From an uncultured Rhizobiaceae bacterium (lineage in GTDB: Bacteria; Pseudomonadota; Alphaproteobacteria; Rhizobiales; Rhizobiaceae), in assembly GCA_951813045.1 (NCBI GenBank), contig CATOTF010000002.1, forward strand, positions 1,302,001 to 1,366,000: 64,000 nt of DNA, in the 5' to 3' direction. Both the position numbers and the translations under genes were made by a program. The notes beneath the pieces were generated by a model. It did no database searches. It saw nothing but the letters and a program-made list of their open reading frames with translations, and was not told where the DNA came from. Below are positions 28,074-37,364 of the stretch, piece by piece. The stretch's first letter is position 1. The number at the start of each line of letters is the position of its first letter.

Positions 28074-29393
28074 TTGTATCATAATTTGGTTTTGGGGTGG
28101 CGCTTTCGTGGTGCCGCCCTTTTTTGTGGTTCTCTTTGTTATGCCTTGTGCATAATAGCCACAATAGTCAGCGGTTTGCTGCCTGCGTTTATCTCAAGTG
28201 CAAATGCGCATTTTAACTTGAACGTTAATATTCGCATCATCCACGTCGACCGCGAGGACAAGGGACTGCGAATGTTTATTCGCCTGCCAATGGCCTATCT
28301 TGTAGCAGATAAATTGGGCCCGCAAAAAGCCGATGGATCGCGCGATCCAGCCCCTTTTACCATCAACAAGTTAGAAGGCGGGAAGCTGGTTCACTATCTT
28401 GATCCGGACGCGCTGCGGAGCGATTTCTCAGGACTGGGAAAAATCGTGACCGATGGCCATATAATTGAAATTGACGGAACGCAAATTAAGGGAGAGTTTG
28501 TTAATCTGCGCGCCTACCCGGCTTTACAACAGGTGCCTTTTGCAGAACTGGAAGAAGCCAGAGCCGCCATAAAGGGTGAAATATACAACGCTGACTTTGA
28601 AGCTACTTATGTCGGCGATACAGTGATTGATGCGGAAATTTTTTACCGCACAGGCAGTCTGATTAAAAGCTACAATCTGCGTAGCACACTCAATCCCGGA
28701 TTGCCGCGCCAGGAAGATACCGCAAATCTTCTGCTCGATCATTTCAAACAGGACACTTTAACGTTCCGGCTCCGTGGCTTGCTTAGTGAACCTGTCGAGA
28801 TTTCCAGATCGGCCTTCAAGGCGTTCACAACTTTTGCCATAGAAGGCGCGCGCCATATTCTTGAAGGTGCCGACCATGTGTTGTTTGTATTCTGCCTCGT
28901 GTTGGGTGCTGCAACCCTGAATATTCTAATTGGATGGGTTACCGGCTTTACCATGGGTCACAGCATAACTCTTACAGCCGGGTTTTTTGGCTACACCCCT
29001 CAGGGGGCCTGGTTCGCACCTCTGGTGGAAACCGCGATAGCCCTATCCATCATTTATGCAGCCATTGTTGCTGTCTCGCAGAAATATAGTCGTGGGAGTT
29101 TTTTAACGACAACGGCAATCGGATTTCTACACGGTCTCGGCTTTTCATTCGTTTTGGGAAAAATTCTAAAAATAGATGCTCCCAATCTGTGGCAAAGCCT
29201 GCTTGCATTTAATGTGGGGGTGGAGATTGGTCAGATTGGCATCGTGCTTGCTACTTGGCCAATCCTGTTTCTCCTGGGTAAGAGATTTCCAGCAAAGATA
29301 ATCAACGTCCGTTGGGTGTTGGCAACACCCTGCATCGCGATTGCAAGCATTTGGGTTGGCCAACGGTCTCTTCAATTAGTATCCAGCTTGTAG
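28074..29393 (+). CDS. HupE/UreJ-like membrane protein
   Basis: 439 residues with a TTG start. A signal sequence with likely cleavage after SSANA leads to a ~200-residue extracytoplasmic domain, then about six or seven membrane helices. The membrane part has the HupE/UreJ_2 signature: EGARHILEGADHVLFVFCLV, FTMGHSITLTAGFFGY, HGLGFSFVLG and FNVGVEIGQIGIV. HupE and UreJ are nickel permeases in some bacteria, and the His/Asp/Glu residues in the helices would suit metal transport; in this long form the role is unproven. It lies 12 bases after the exported MBL hydrolase. Confidence 0.85.
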   Translation: MYHNLVLGWRFRGAALFCGSLCYALCIIATIVSGLLPAFISSANAHFNLNVNIRIIHVDREDKGLRMFIRLPMAYLVADKLGPQKADGSRDPAPFTINKLEGGKLVHYLDPDALRSDFSGLGKIVTDGHIIEIDGTQIKGEFVNLRAYPALQQVPFAELEEARAAIKGEIYNADFEATYVGDTVIDAEIFYRTGSLIKSYNLRSTLNPGLPRQEDTANLLLDHFKQDTLTFRLRGLLSEPVEISRSAFKAFTTFAIEGARHILEGADHVLFVFCLVLGAATLNILIGWVTGFTMGHSITLTAGFFGYTPQGAWFAPLVETAIALSIIYAAIVAVSQKYSRGSFLTTTAIGFLHGLGFSFVLGKILKIDAPNLWQSLLAFNVGVEIGQIGIVLATWPILFLLGKRFPAKIINVRWVLATPCIAIASIWVGQRSLQLVSSL

Positions 29394-29590
29394 GCGAGTT
29401 TCTGCTGCGCGCAGGAATGATGTGGGCATTGCAAACTAAGCAGCTGTAAAATCATCCGCGAAGATTACCGATATTGGTGCGATGCCCCACTCTGGAAAAC
29501 ACGTGGCCCGGCAGAATATTATATTCTATCGAAGCATTACGCCTGTTGTCGACCTACCAATTTTGAGTATCTAATTAAGAAGCGTCGCAT

Positions 29591-30403
29591 TCACATCCCG
29601 GCTATTTCCAGCAGGAATTTTCGACGGATCGTGCGGCTGAAGGCGTCGTAGCCGTCTGCAACTTCGACAAAAGAGCCATTGCCTGCAACGACGTTATCTC
29701 GGAAATAACTAGGCAGCCCGCCTTCAGGGTTTTCATGGGTGACATGGGGATAGGGATTTTCTGAATTGACGATCGCGAGTACATTGATAATTGCGCCCGC
29801 CTTCAGAGCCCGTTGCCGTGTGGGTTGAAGCGCTGCCCCAATATTAATATTGTGAGTACCGTCCGACGAAATGTCGATCACCTTGCGGGCGGCATTGAAG
29901 GGAGCATTTGTGAATTGGCGCAGGCAAAACAAAATTGCATCGCTAATAGATGTATTACGGACCGGGTTGTTAATCCAGGGTGGTTGGGGTGCGGCATCAA
30001 TGTTCTCGCCAAAACGCTGGGCGCTAGTAGCATCGCCGATCATCTGCCATGGGGCGGCGATGAATTGCTGATCTTCCTTGGCCCATTCGACATAAGTCGC
30101 AGCAATCCTGCCAATTAGCCCACCGGCAATGGCTGACACCACTTCGGGATGGCGGATGGCTTCCGCGTGCCCGCGTTTTTGCAGGTCATAATCAATCGGG
30201 GTCACGCTCTCGGATACATCTGCAGCCATGCACAGCAGCATATCAACGTCACGCTTTTGAGTTGTATTGCTCGCGTATGCCAATGTTGCAGACGCGAGCA
30301 ACAGTGTGAAAAAACCGATAAAGGCCGCATTCAGCTTATGGCTCAATCTCCTGCAGCCCGCTGTATAAAATGCAGTTTGTAGGGGTTGCAAAGCTCTCAC
30401 CAT
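29591..30403 (-). CDS. DUF1194 domain protein, exported, von Willebrand A-like
   Basis: 270 residues. A signal peptide (AAFIGFFTLLLASATLAYA) precedes a DUF1194 domain. The opening MLLCMAADVSESVTPIDYDL carries a D-x-S-x-S metal-adhesion-like motif, with KVIDISSDGTHNIN further on and AFSRTIRRKFLLEIAG at the end. The family is found in alphaproteobacteria and its role is unknown. The start is uncertain: GGAG directly precedes a TTG at L20, but the ATG at 30403 is also possible. The gene stands alone. Confidence 0.85.
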   Translation of the reverse strand: MVRALQPLQTAFYTAGCRRLSHKLNAAFIGFFTLLLASATLAYASNTTQKRDVDMLLCMAADVSESVTPIDYDLQKRGHAEAIRHPEVVSAIAGGLIGRIAATYVEWAKEDQQFIAAPWQMIGDATSAQRFGENIDAAPQPPWINNPVRNTSISDAILFCLRQFTNAPFNAARKVIDISSDGTHNINIGAALQPTRQRALKAGAIINVLAIVNSENPYPHVTHENPEGGLPSYFRDNVVAGNGSFVEVADGYDAFSRTIRRKFLLEIAGM

Positions 30404-30937
30404 TAAACAGGATTGGATATTTCGTATCAGAATGTGAGGTTTAGTCTGTCACATAAAGACATATCCGTAAATTCAACACCCAGATTGAGAACAGAACCCC
30501 ACCCAATCAACGACAAGGGACGTATCAGCAAAGCCTCAGAAACCAAATTCGCCAAACAAGGGTTGCCATCACGTTACCTACAATTGCGGTCCATACCGGC
30601 CGTTGGACCGAGTTTCGGATTTTCTTATCAATTTCGCCGATGAGTCAGTATCGCGCAAACGACGGTCATGCCAATGATTGACACATCGTGCATCTCGGGC
30701 GTTTTGCTATGGTCGGACTAAGGTTGATTTTTGTGGAGTCGACAGCTGTTGAAGCGGACGGCAGATGAACTCGTTGTGATCTTGGGCTGTGGAAGGGCGC
30801 GCAGATAGAATCATTTATACCTGACACGGTGAGACACCAATCGACGCCAAAGATATTTCGCGGAGATATGAAGTGCCTAGGAAGGCTCGCGTTCCATCTC
30901 CAATGCTTTATGCGGAAGCTGGCATAGCTCCACAGAG
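30404..30937. other. intergenic stretch, no supported gene
   Basis: About 530 bases between the divergent DUF1194 and autotransporter-like genes. Short frames are present but none has a start with a ribosome site or recognisable content. The missing signal peptide of the downstream gene suggests that part of this stretch may be decayed 5' coding sequence. Confidence 0.4.
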
Positions 30938-32335
30938 ATGTCTGAGGCTGACATTCAACGGATTGTAGCAGATTTTGTCCTTGGGACCGGAGCTATCTTT
31001 GAAAATGAAGGACAGGCCAGAGCACGAGTTGTCAGTGAAGTAGCGGCGAAACTGCCAGAATTAGAACAAGCACGGGTCATTGTAGCTGAGTTGACGGTCC
31101 GCAAGGCCAGCGTATCAAAGGAAATTGCCCAAGTATTCGACCGCGTCTCCCAATTATCACAGGAGCCAACTGAATCTAGTTTCAATACAGATAGCGCGCG
31201 CAGAGACAAATTTCGCGAAAACCTTCGTCGCTTATCCGCTGACCGTCAATTGGGCAGGCAAGTCAATGAAAAAATCCAAGACCTGCTTGTCCGCATCGCG
31301 GCTCTCAAAAAACAAATCGCGGCAAAGAAGGCAAAACTTGAGCGCGACTGCGGGGAGGAACAAGTCTTGGCCCCGAATGCACGACTCACACAAAGGCGGG
31401 TGGCCGGATTGTCCGGCGATGCGCAGCCGCGCAATCTCGCCCACAACAACCCATCTGTGAGTGGCGCCTCTGCCTATGCATCGCCATATATCGGGATTCG
31501 CTCGATCACAAAAAATGGATTGATGGCAGGGCTCAACCTGCGCGAATGGCGCAACAAACAAGGGCTCGGTACATCGGGTAATGGTGATGGTGGCCTACTG
31601 GCCGATCCACGCTTCAACTTGTTTTTCTCCTCAGCCGTCAATTTTGGCAACAATGGTGACCAGGACAGTTTCAACTACTCACTGGCCGGTGGTTTCAGCT
31701 ATCTCATAGCCCCACATGTGAATATCGGCGTTGCGGGTCGCTATGCTGGCACCGATATTGACGGAGCCGTTGCGTCCTTTGACGCCGAAACATGGGGTAT
31801 CTCCCTGTTCGCCCAGTCGCAATTTGCCCTTGGTGCTGCAAACATCAATCTTGATGGTATTGTTGCCGATAGTGAGACCGACCTAGATGCGGTGTTCAAC
31901 AATCTCGGCGTCATCACGACGGCCACGCTGGAAAACTCAGTATTTTCCGGCCAACTCAAGGCTTCAACAGCCTTCGACTTTGAAGGCTTCAAAGTCTCGC
32001 CATTCGTGTCCCTCTCCTTTGTCGAAACGCGTCAGGAAGCTTTCCTCCTGTCTGATGCGCAACTGGCACCGGGCGTTTTCGACGATAACCTGATCTTCAG
32101 TGCCGGTTCATCGTTCGGTAATACCTACGTCTGGGAAGATCAGGGGTTGACCCTTAAACCGAGCGTCGGGTTCGGCATCTTCGGCAATGATTCACTGGGC
32201 GTTTCGTTCAGCTCCGGCTTAGGCGTAAAATCTCAAACCGGTGTCAAAGCGGATTTGGGTTTTGCCTATTCAGACAGCGGAAGCGGCGTTGATAATTTCA
32301 CAATTTCTGGCCGGCTGACAATTCCGCTCAATTAA
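30938..32335 (+). CDS. autotransporter-type beta-barrel protein with coiled-coil N-terminus
   Basis: 465 residues. Residues ~1-145 are a charged coiled coil (VRKASVSKEIAQVFDRVSQL, VRIAALKKQIAAKKAKLERD). From ~175 on, alternating strands (YIGIRSITKNGLMAGLNLRE, FNYSLAGGFSYLIAPHVNIG, TISGRLTIPLN) form an autotransporter-like outer-membrane barrel. No signal peptide is seen at the start, an in-frame stop lies at 30878-30880, and the ribosome site is weak. Either the 5' part was lost or the true start was altered by mutation; as it stands the barrel could not be exported by Sec. A DUF2059 gene follows 31 bases later. Confidence 0.75.
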   Translation: MSEADIQRIVADFVLGTGAIFENEGQARARVVSEVAAKLPELEQARVIVAELTVRKASVSKEIAQVFDRVSQLSQEPTESSFNTDSARRDKFRENLRRLSADRQLGRQVNEKIQDLLVRIAALKKQIAAKKAKLERDCGEEQVLAPNARLTQRRVAGLSGDAQPRNLAHNNPSVSGASAYASPYIGIRSITKNGLMAGLNLREWRNKQGLGTSGNGDGGLLADPRFNLFFSSAVNFGNNGDQDSFNYSLAGGFSYLIAPHVNIGVAGRYAGTDIDGAVASFDAETWGISLFAQSQFALGAANINLDGIVADSETDLDAVFNNLGVITTATLENSVFSGQLKASTAFDFEGFKVSPFVSLSFVETRQEAFLLSDAQLAPGVFDDNLIFSAGSSFGNTYVWEDQGLTLKPSVGFGIFGNDSLGVSFSSGLGVKSQTGVKADLGFAYSDSGSGVDNFTISGRLTIPLN

Positions 32336-32366
32336 TAATGTTTTCGGTAACCAATGGAGTTCTGCA

Positions 32367-32861
32367 ATGTTCAATCGCCTGGCAATCCTGATTTCGATCT
32401 CCGCCATATTAATTTCACACGCGGCATTTGCTCAAAGTGAAAATAGATCAGAACGGCTCGCTGTAGCGCGAGCTTACATCGCCGTGACCCAAAGCACAGT
32501 ATCCATTCCCGATATTGTGGCCACCAGCACGGCACCTTTGCTGGCGGGCATAAAGCAACGGCAACCGACACTCTTTGCTGAAAAAGGGCCCGCACTGCGT
32601 ATCCTGGCTGAAGAGATCATCACAAAAGCCGCACGGGAATCGCTGGTCGGTCAGGATCAGGTCTTGGCCAACATATTCACAACCAGCGAAATCAAGGCGC
32701 TTCAGATATTTTCCCAATCCCCCATCGGCCGCCGGGTGCTCGACAAAATGCCACAATACACCGCAGCGCTGCAGCCGGGCCTGCAAAAGTCCATGCGTAA
32801 ATACCTGCCCGAACTATTGACCCGCCTCCAAAATGAAGGTGTGAAGCTTGGTGGGAAATAA
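32367..32861 (+). CDS. DUF2059 domain protein, exported
   Basis: 164 residues with a clear signal peptide (AILISISAILISHAAFA) and a DUF2059-like helical domain (ERLAVARAYIAVTQSTV, EIKALQIFSQSPIGRRVLDK, MPQYTAALQPGLQKSM). DUF2059 proteins are periplasmic and of unknown function. It follows the barrel gene by 31 bases and is likely cotranscribed with it. Confidence 0.82.
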   Translation: MFNRLAILISISAILISHAAFAQSENRSERLAVARAYIAVTQSTVSIPDIVATSTAPLLAGIKQRQPTLFAEKGPALRILAEEIITKAARESLVGQDQVLANIFTTSEIKALQIFSQSPIGRRVLDKMPQYTAALQPGLQKSMRKYLPELLTRLQNEGVKLGGK

Positions 32862-33215
32862 GCGGAAGCCTGATGAGAAACATAATGCCCAAGTAAATTT
32901 ATCCGGTTGCCGGTGTCAGTAAAGATTGCTCATTCTCTTTAGTGAAAGCAACGGTTAGAAATGGAATTGCTTGGGTAAAACTGTGTTTTCATATTTACTG
33001 TGAACAAATGCCAGAAGTCTTCATTCGTCCCAGTAGCGCGGTTAATTGAATGACCGAATTGTGCCAATTATTGGCTCTTGGTTCAGCCCAGCGCGGTTCC
33101 GTTTACGACAAGGCCAACTCATGCCTAAAATGGACCCGAAGCGTGGATTTAACACCTGAGCTTGGTTGGTAGCTCTGCATGGTGCTGCACTTTTGGCCCA
33201 CTTTTAGCACCCCAT
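32862..33215. other. intergenic stretch between convergent genes
   Basis: About 350 bases between the DUF2059 gene and the histidine kinase, which converge. I see no gene, RNA or clear terminator hairpin here. Confidence 0.5.
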
Positions 33216-34802
33216 TCACGCCATGCTCGGTGACTGAACTTTACGTCTTGTTGGAATGAATTTGCGGTTACCGCGCGTTTCGTTGTGTCCGGAAACGGGC
33301 ATTGCTGGCATGACTTCCATCACCCGCGTTTTGGGGAATGTCGCGATGACTTCGGTGCCTTCGCGAAGCTTTGATTTCAGATCGAAGCTGCCATCATGCA
33401 TGTGCACAAGCGCCTGCACAATGGGGAGTCCAAGTCCTGTTCCCTGTTCGGCGCTTTTGATGGCGATGGACCCTTGGCCAAATGAGGACAATACAATCGG
33501 AATTTCCTCGGCTGGTATCCCCGGCCCGGTATCTCTGATCGACACATATTGGCCACCACCTGCAGTCCAACCAACCTTCAGCCAGATCGTTCCGCCCGGC
33601 GGCGTAAATTTCAACGCGTTGGACAAAAGGTTGAGAATGACCTGCCGAATGGCGCGGGCGTCTGCCCATATCTGGGGTAAATCCGGTTGAATCTGCATGA
33701 CGAGATTGACGTTCTTTTCCGATGCCTTGAGCTTGATCATTTGTTGTGATTCTTCAGCGGCATAAGCAAGATTGGTCGCTTCCTCGTTCAACTCATATCG
33801 GCCGGCTTCTACTCGCGACAGGTCAAGAATTTCATTGATGAGTTTAAGCAAATGGGCACCGGAGCGGTGGATATCCCCAAGGTATTCCTTGTAGTGGGCA
33901 TTGTTGATCGGGCCCATCACCTCATTTGTCATGACCTCTGAGAAACCCAAGATCGCGTTTAATGGCGTGCGTAGCTCATGGCTCATGGTTGCCAGGAACC
34001 TTGACTTGGCAAGGTTGGCTTCCTCGGCACGCCGTCTCGCCTCTTCAGAAATGCTTCGGGAAGCTTCCAGTTCCATGACCAGTTGGTCCCTTTCAGCACG
34101 GGACTTCAAATAGGAAATATGGCCGCCACGCATAAGCGCACCCAATCGGTCTATCAAGACTATACACAGCAAGAGGAACACCATCATAATGATGGAGGTA
34201 ACCTGAACCCGCGCTAAAAGAGTTAAAGATACAGCCAGCACCGAGGGAGTTGCGGCAATAACCGGCCCGAATTTCAAAAGGCGGGTGCACAATAACGCGA
34301 AGGTAATAACCGTTAGGAGACCACATATGACAACAAGAGAAATGCCGCCAATTTGATTGTAAATGGGTATCAACGCGAACATGAATGCCCAGGTGATACC
34401 GATCAAAAAATGCGTCCCAAGGAAATAGACCTGCCAATCGCTGTTAGCCCGTTGTTCGGGTTCCATCGCCAGATATTTTCTCGACAGCATGTAATTCAGA
34501 ACGCTGAGAGTAATACCAATGGCCAGCCATGTGGTGACGATTATGTGGTTGACGTTCATATAAGCAATATACGCAGCTGCACAAAAAAGCACGGGGATGA
34601 ACAGCCCGATAATTTTTTGCAACTTGGAATGTGTCGTTAAAACATCGGTTACAAAACCACCGGAAACCGCGTTACGTTCATCGGTACGCTGCCCCAGACC
34701 AGCGCGGAGTTCGCGCACCGCTTGACGGGATTTGTCACCCTCGTGAGCAACTTTTCGCTGTACGATTGTTTTGTCTGGATTATTGGTTGCTTGCTGCGAC
34801 AT
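33216..34802 (-). CDS. membrane sensor histidine kinase
   Basis: 528 residues. About six hydrophobic helices (residues ~60-215) form the sensor part; a short coiled coil (SEEARRRAEEANLAKSRF) leads to HisKA with the phospho-acceptor His in ATMSHELRTPLNAILGFSEV, and HATPase_c has the N box LNLLSNALKF, G1 DTGPGIP and G2 GTGLGLPIVQ. No receiver domain. The HisKA region resembles the PdhS/PleC/DivJ group of alphaproteobacterial kinases that feed DivK and CtrA. No response regulator is adjacent, so the partner is unknown. Confidence 0.92.
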   Translation of the reverse strand: MSQQATNNPDKTIVQRKVAHEGDKSRQAVRELRAGLGQRTDERNAVSGGFVTDVLTTHSKLQKIIGLFIPVLFCAAAYIAYMNVNHIIVTTWLAIGITLSVLNYMLSRKYLAMEPEQRANSDWQVYFLGTHFLIGITWAFMFALIPIYNQIGGISLVVICGLLTVITFALLCTRLLKFGPVIAATPSVLAVSLTLLARVQVTSIIMMVFLLLCIVLIDRLGALMRGGHISYLKSRAERDQLVMELEASRSISEEARRRAEEANLAKSRFLATMSHELRTPLNAILGFSEVMTNEVMGPINNAHYKEYLGDIHRSGAHLLKLINEILDLSRVEAGRYELNEEATNLAYAAEESQQMIKLKASEKNVNLVMQIQPDLPQIWADARAIRQVILNLLSNALKFTPPGGTIWLKVGWTAGGGQYVSIRDTGPGIPAEEIPIVLSSFGQGSIAIKSAEQGTGLGLPIVQALVHMHDGSFDLKSKLREGTEVIATFPKTRVMEVMPAMPVSGHNETRGNRKFIPTRRKVQSPSMA

Positions 34803-34894
34803 GATACTCTTACACGAACAAAATACTCAGCATGTCTGCCGGAATTGGGATAATGCCCAAAATCAGGGAAATTTAAGGTTAACAAATTGATGGT

Positions 34895-35467
34895 TTGTTC
34901 GAATTCTTGCGACCTACATTGCTGAATTCGCGCTCACAATTTCGACATCGGAGCGTTCGTTTGCGAGATTTGCGAAGCTGGTTATCAACAATCACCATGT
35001 TTGCTGTTCTGTTCGGCGTGATTTTCCTGCTGGAACGCCACAATAGTAAGGAATACCTGGGGCGTGCGATTGTAGTCGACGGGGATTCGATTTTGTTAAA
35101 TGGCAAACAATTCAGGCTTTCTGGTATTGATGCGCCGGAGTTGGACCAACCTTGTAAATTGGGTGGTAAAGATTGGTCCTGTGGCCGCGCCTCCAAACGC
35201 GCATTGTCGAAACGCTTGCAAAACCAAAATATAAGCTGCGTTTCGTCCAGCGTGGATAAATACGACCGGCACCTGGCTGTTTGCGGTACAAATAATGGCG
35301 AAGTTAATTCCTGGATGGTCAGCAATGGCTGGGCGGTGGATTATGGGGGATATGGACGCGAGGAAGCTATTGCACGTGAAAAGCGGGTCGGTATTTGGCA
35401 GGGTGAATTTGGAATTCCGGAAAAATGGCGTCGATTGAAAACTGACCGTTCTTCCGATTTTAACTGA
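34895..35467 (+). CDS. thermonuclease-family (SNase) protein, membrane-anchored
   Basis: 190 residues from a TTG start. A single hydrophobic helix (TITMFAVLFGVIFLLE, ~residues 32-47) precedes a staphylococcal-nuclease-like domain: VVDGDSILLNGKQFRLSGID, APELDQPC, and YDRHLAVCG. Catalytic Arg/Glu/Arg positions correspond to R in FRLSGIDAPE, E in APELDQ and R in YDRHLA. Probably cleaves nucleic acid outside the cytoplasmic membrane. The start is uncertain. Divergent from the kinase. Confidence 0.83.
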   Translation: MFEFLRPTLLNSRSQFRHRSVRLRDLRSWLSTITMFAVLFGVIFLLERHNSKEYLGRAIVVDGDSILLNGKQFRLSGIDAPELDQPCKLGGKDWSCGRASKRALSKRLQNQNISCVSSSVDKYDRHLAVCGTNNGEVNSWMVSNGWAVDYGGYGREEAIAREKRVGIWQGEFGIPEKWRRLKTDRSSDFN

Positions 35468-35546
35468 GGTGTGTAATGTTGCCCGTGAACCGCCTGTTTA
35501 CTGATTAACTTGCTAATAATATAAATGAATAAAGTTAGATAACTAT

Positions 35547-36158
35547 ATGAGATTATACGACGGAGGGAAGGCGCCTAACCCAAGGCGCGTACGAATATTT
35601 CTGGCGGAAAAAGGCGTTGAAGTGCCTCTGGTGTCTGTTGATATGACCGCATTCGGCCACAAATCGGACACGGTTCGCGCACTAAACCCCTTACAAAGAT
35701 TACCGGTTCTGGAACTGGACGACGGGACTGCGCTAAGCGAGAGCGTTGCTATTTGCCGATACTTTGAGGAAATGTTTCCAGAACCACCCCTCATGGGGGT
35801 GAGCATTCTCGACAGAGCCGTTGTTGAAATGTGGCAAAGGCGCATTGAGATGCACCTTCTCGCGATTGTGGGCAATGTTTTTCGCCACGCGCATCCCGCA
35901 ATGGCGGAATGGGAAGTGCCACAAATCAAAGAATTCAGTGAGGCTAACCGCCCGAAAGTTTTGGATATGTTGAGCCTTCTCAACAGTGAACTGGCCGATA
36001 GGCCATTCATTGCCGGAGAACGCTTTACCATCGCAGATATTACGGCAATGATTGCCATCGATTTCATGAAACCGGCGCGCCTGCAGGTGCCGGATGATCA
36101 TTTAGCCTTGATGGCCTGGTATGGGAGAGTGAAGGCGCGGCCTTCTGCGGGGGCGTAA
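35547..36158 (+). CDS. glutathione S-transferase family protein
   Basis: 203 residues. N-terminal thioredoxin-like domain (MRLYDGGKAPNPRRVRIFLA, NPLQRLPVLELDDGTALSES with the cis-Pro and the E-S pair binding glutathione), then the all-helical domain with AGERFTIADITAMIAIDF. Normal length. The UDG-family gene starts 2 bases past its stop, so they are cotranscribed. Confidence 0.92.
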   Translation: MRLYDGGKAPNPRRVRIFLAEKGVEVPLVSVDMTAFGHKSDTVRALNPLQRLPVLELDDGTALSESVAICRYFEEMFPEPPLMGVSILDRAVVEMWQRRIEMHLLAIVGNVFRHAHPAMAEWEVPQIKEFSEANRPKVLDMLSLLNSELADRPFIAGERFTIADITAMIAIDFMKPARLQVPDDHLALMAWYGRVKARPSAGA

Positions 36159-36160
36159 TT

Positions 36161-36781
36161 ATGGGTGAAGACGTTGATCAATTAGCGAATACAATCGCGG
36201 ATTGCCGAATTTGTCGCGATAATCCTATCGGCGAGATGTTGCCACATGAACCACGACCCGTAGTGCGCATGTCAACAACAGCGCGCATATGCATCGCTGG
36301 TCAGGCTCCCGGTTTACGGGTCCATAAAAGCGGGCAACCGTTTGACGATCCGTCCGGCGACCGCCTGCGCGATTGGCTGGGCGTTGATAAGGATATCTTC
36401 TACGATAAAAGCCGGATAGCACTCATTCCAATGGGGTTTTGCTTCCCCGGTTACGACGCAAAGAAAAGCGATCTACCCCCGCGTAAGGAATGTCAGGCAG
36501 CTTGGCACGAGCGAGTGTATGCCGCCATGCCGCAAATTGAGCTTGTGGTCGTGATCGGTCAATATGCACAGGCCTATCACATGGGGGACAGCAGGAAGAA
36601 AACTCTGACGGAAACGGTTGCTAACTGGCGGGAAGTCTATCACCCGGACAGAAACCCGCGCGTATTACCATTGCCCCACCCGTCATGGCGTAATTCTGGC
36701 TGGTTGAAGAAAAACCCCTGGTTTGATGAAGATGTATTGCCTGTGCTGCGTTCGGAGGTAAAACGCCTCGTTCTGGATTGA
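36161..36781 (+). CDS. uracil-DNA glycosylase family protein
   Basis: 206 residues. The water-activating motif reads IAGQAPGLRVHKSGQPFDD (GxAPG form) and the DNA-binding loop motif reads LPLPHPSWRNSGW. FGPxP and iron-sulfur cysteines of families 4/5 are lacking; CRICRD near the N-terminus is only a pair. This is the branch often annotated as a UDG-family protein with homology to MUG/TDG or the YqfB-like set; activity on uracil is not proven. Its ATG lies two bases past the GST stop. Confidence 0.85.
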   Translation: MGEDVDQLANTIADCRICRDNPIGEMLPHEPRPVVRMSTTARICIAGQAPGLRVHKSGQPFDDPSGDRLRDWLGVDKDIFYDKSRIALIPMGFCFPGYDAKKSDLPPRKECQAAWHERVYAAMPQIELVVVIGQYAQAYHMGDSRKKTLTETVANWREVYHPDRNPRVLPLPHPSWRNSGWLKKNPWFDEDVLPVLRSEVKRLVLD

Positions 36782-36886
36782 AATTTCAATTAACACGACG
36801 AATAACCGAGTTGCCGCAATTATTTGCTTTCAATTCAGGAATGTGTAGAAACAGTTCCCAGAAATTATTGCGCTGGAACTTTACGC

Positions 36887-37354
36887 ATGGACCGTATCGA
36901 TAAAAGAATTCTAAAACTCCTGCAGGAGGATGCGACTACACCAGTTGCGGAAATTGGCAAGAAAGTCGGTCTGTCGACCACACCGTGCTGGCGCCGGATA
37001 CAAAAACTTGAAGAAGATGGTGTCATTAAAAAACGGGTTGCCGTTTTAGACCCGGCTTCGGTGAATGCGAAAGTGACGGTATTCGTTTCCATCCGAACCA
37101 ACAGTCATAACGCTGAATGGCTCAAGCGATTTTCGGAGATCACGCGGGATTTCCCGGAGATCGTGGAACTGTACCGCATGAGCGGAGATGTGGACTATCT
37201 CATGCGCGTCGTTGTGCCGGATATTCAAGCTTACGACGCCTTTTATCAGCGGTTAATTAGCCGGATTGATATTACGGACGTCAGCTCGTCTTTTGCCATG
37301 GAACAGATGAAATACACGACCCAATTGCCGTTAGACTATCTGCTGGAGAGTTAG
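36887..37354 (+). CDS. Lrp/AsnC-family transcriptional regulator
   Basis: 155 residues. N-terminal HTH (MDRIDKRILKLLQEDATTPV, AEIGKKVGLSTTPCWRRIQK) and a C-terminal RAM-like domain (EIVELYRMSGDVDYLMRVVV). A typical amino-acid-responsive regulator; the effector and targets are unknown. The start at 36887 is the conserved Met; the frame is open from 36824 but extra residues there do not fit the family. It converges on the phosphagen kinase gene (stop to stop 10 bases). Confidence 0.92.
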   Translation: MDRIDKRILKLLQEDATTPVAEIGKKVGLSTTPCWRRIQKLEEDGVIKKRVAVLDPASVNAKVTVFVSIRTNSHNAEWLKRFSEITRDFPEIVELYRMSGDVDYLMRVVVPDIQAYDAFYQRLISRIDITDVSSSFAMEQMKYTTQLPLDYLLES

Positions 37355-37364
37355 GGTCGAGACC

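Noticed and set aside
34870-34885. TTAA-rich stretch between the histidine kinase and the nuclease as a CtrA site
   Set aside because: The two TTAA halves are only two bases apart, not seven.
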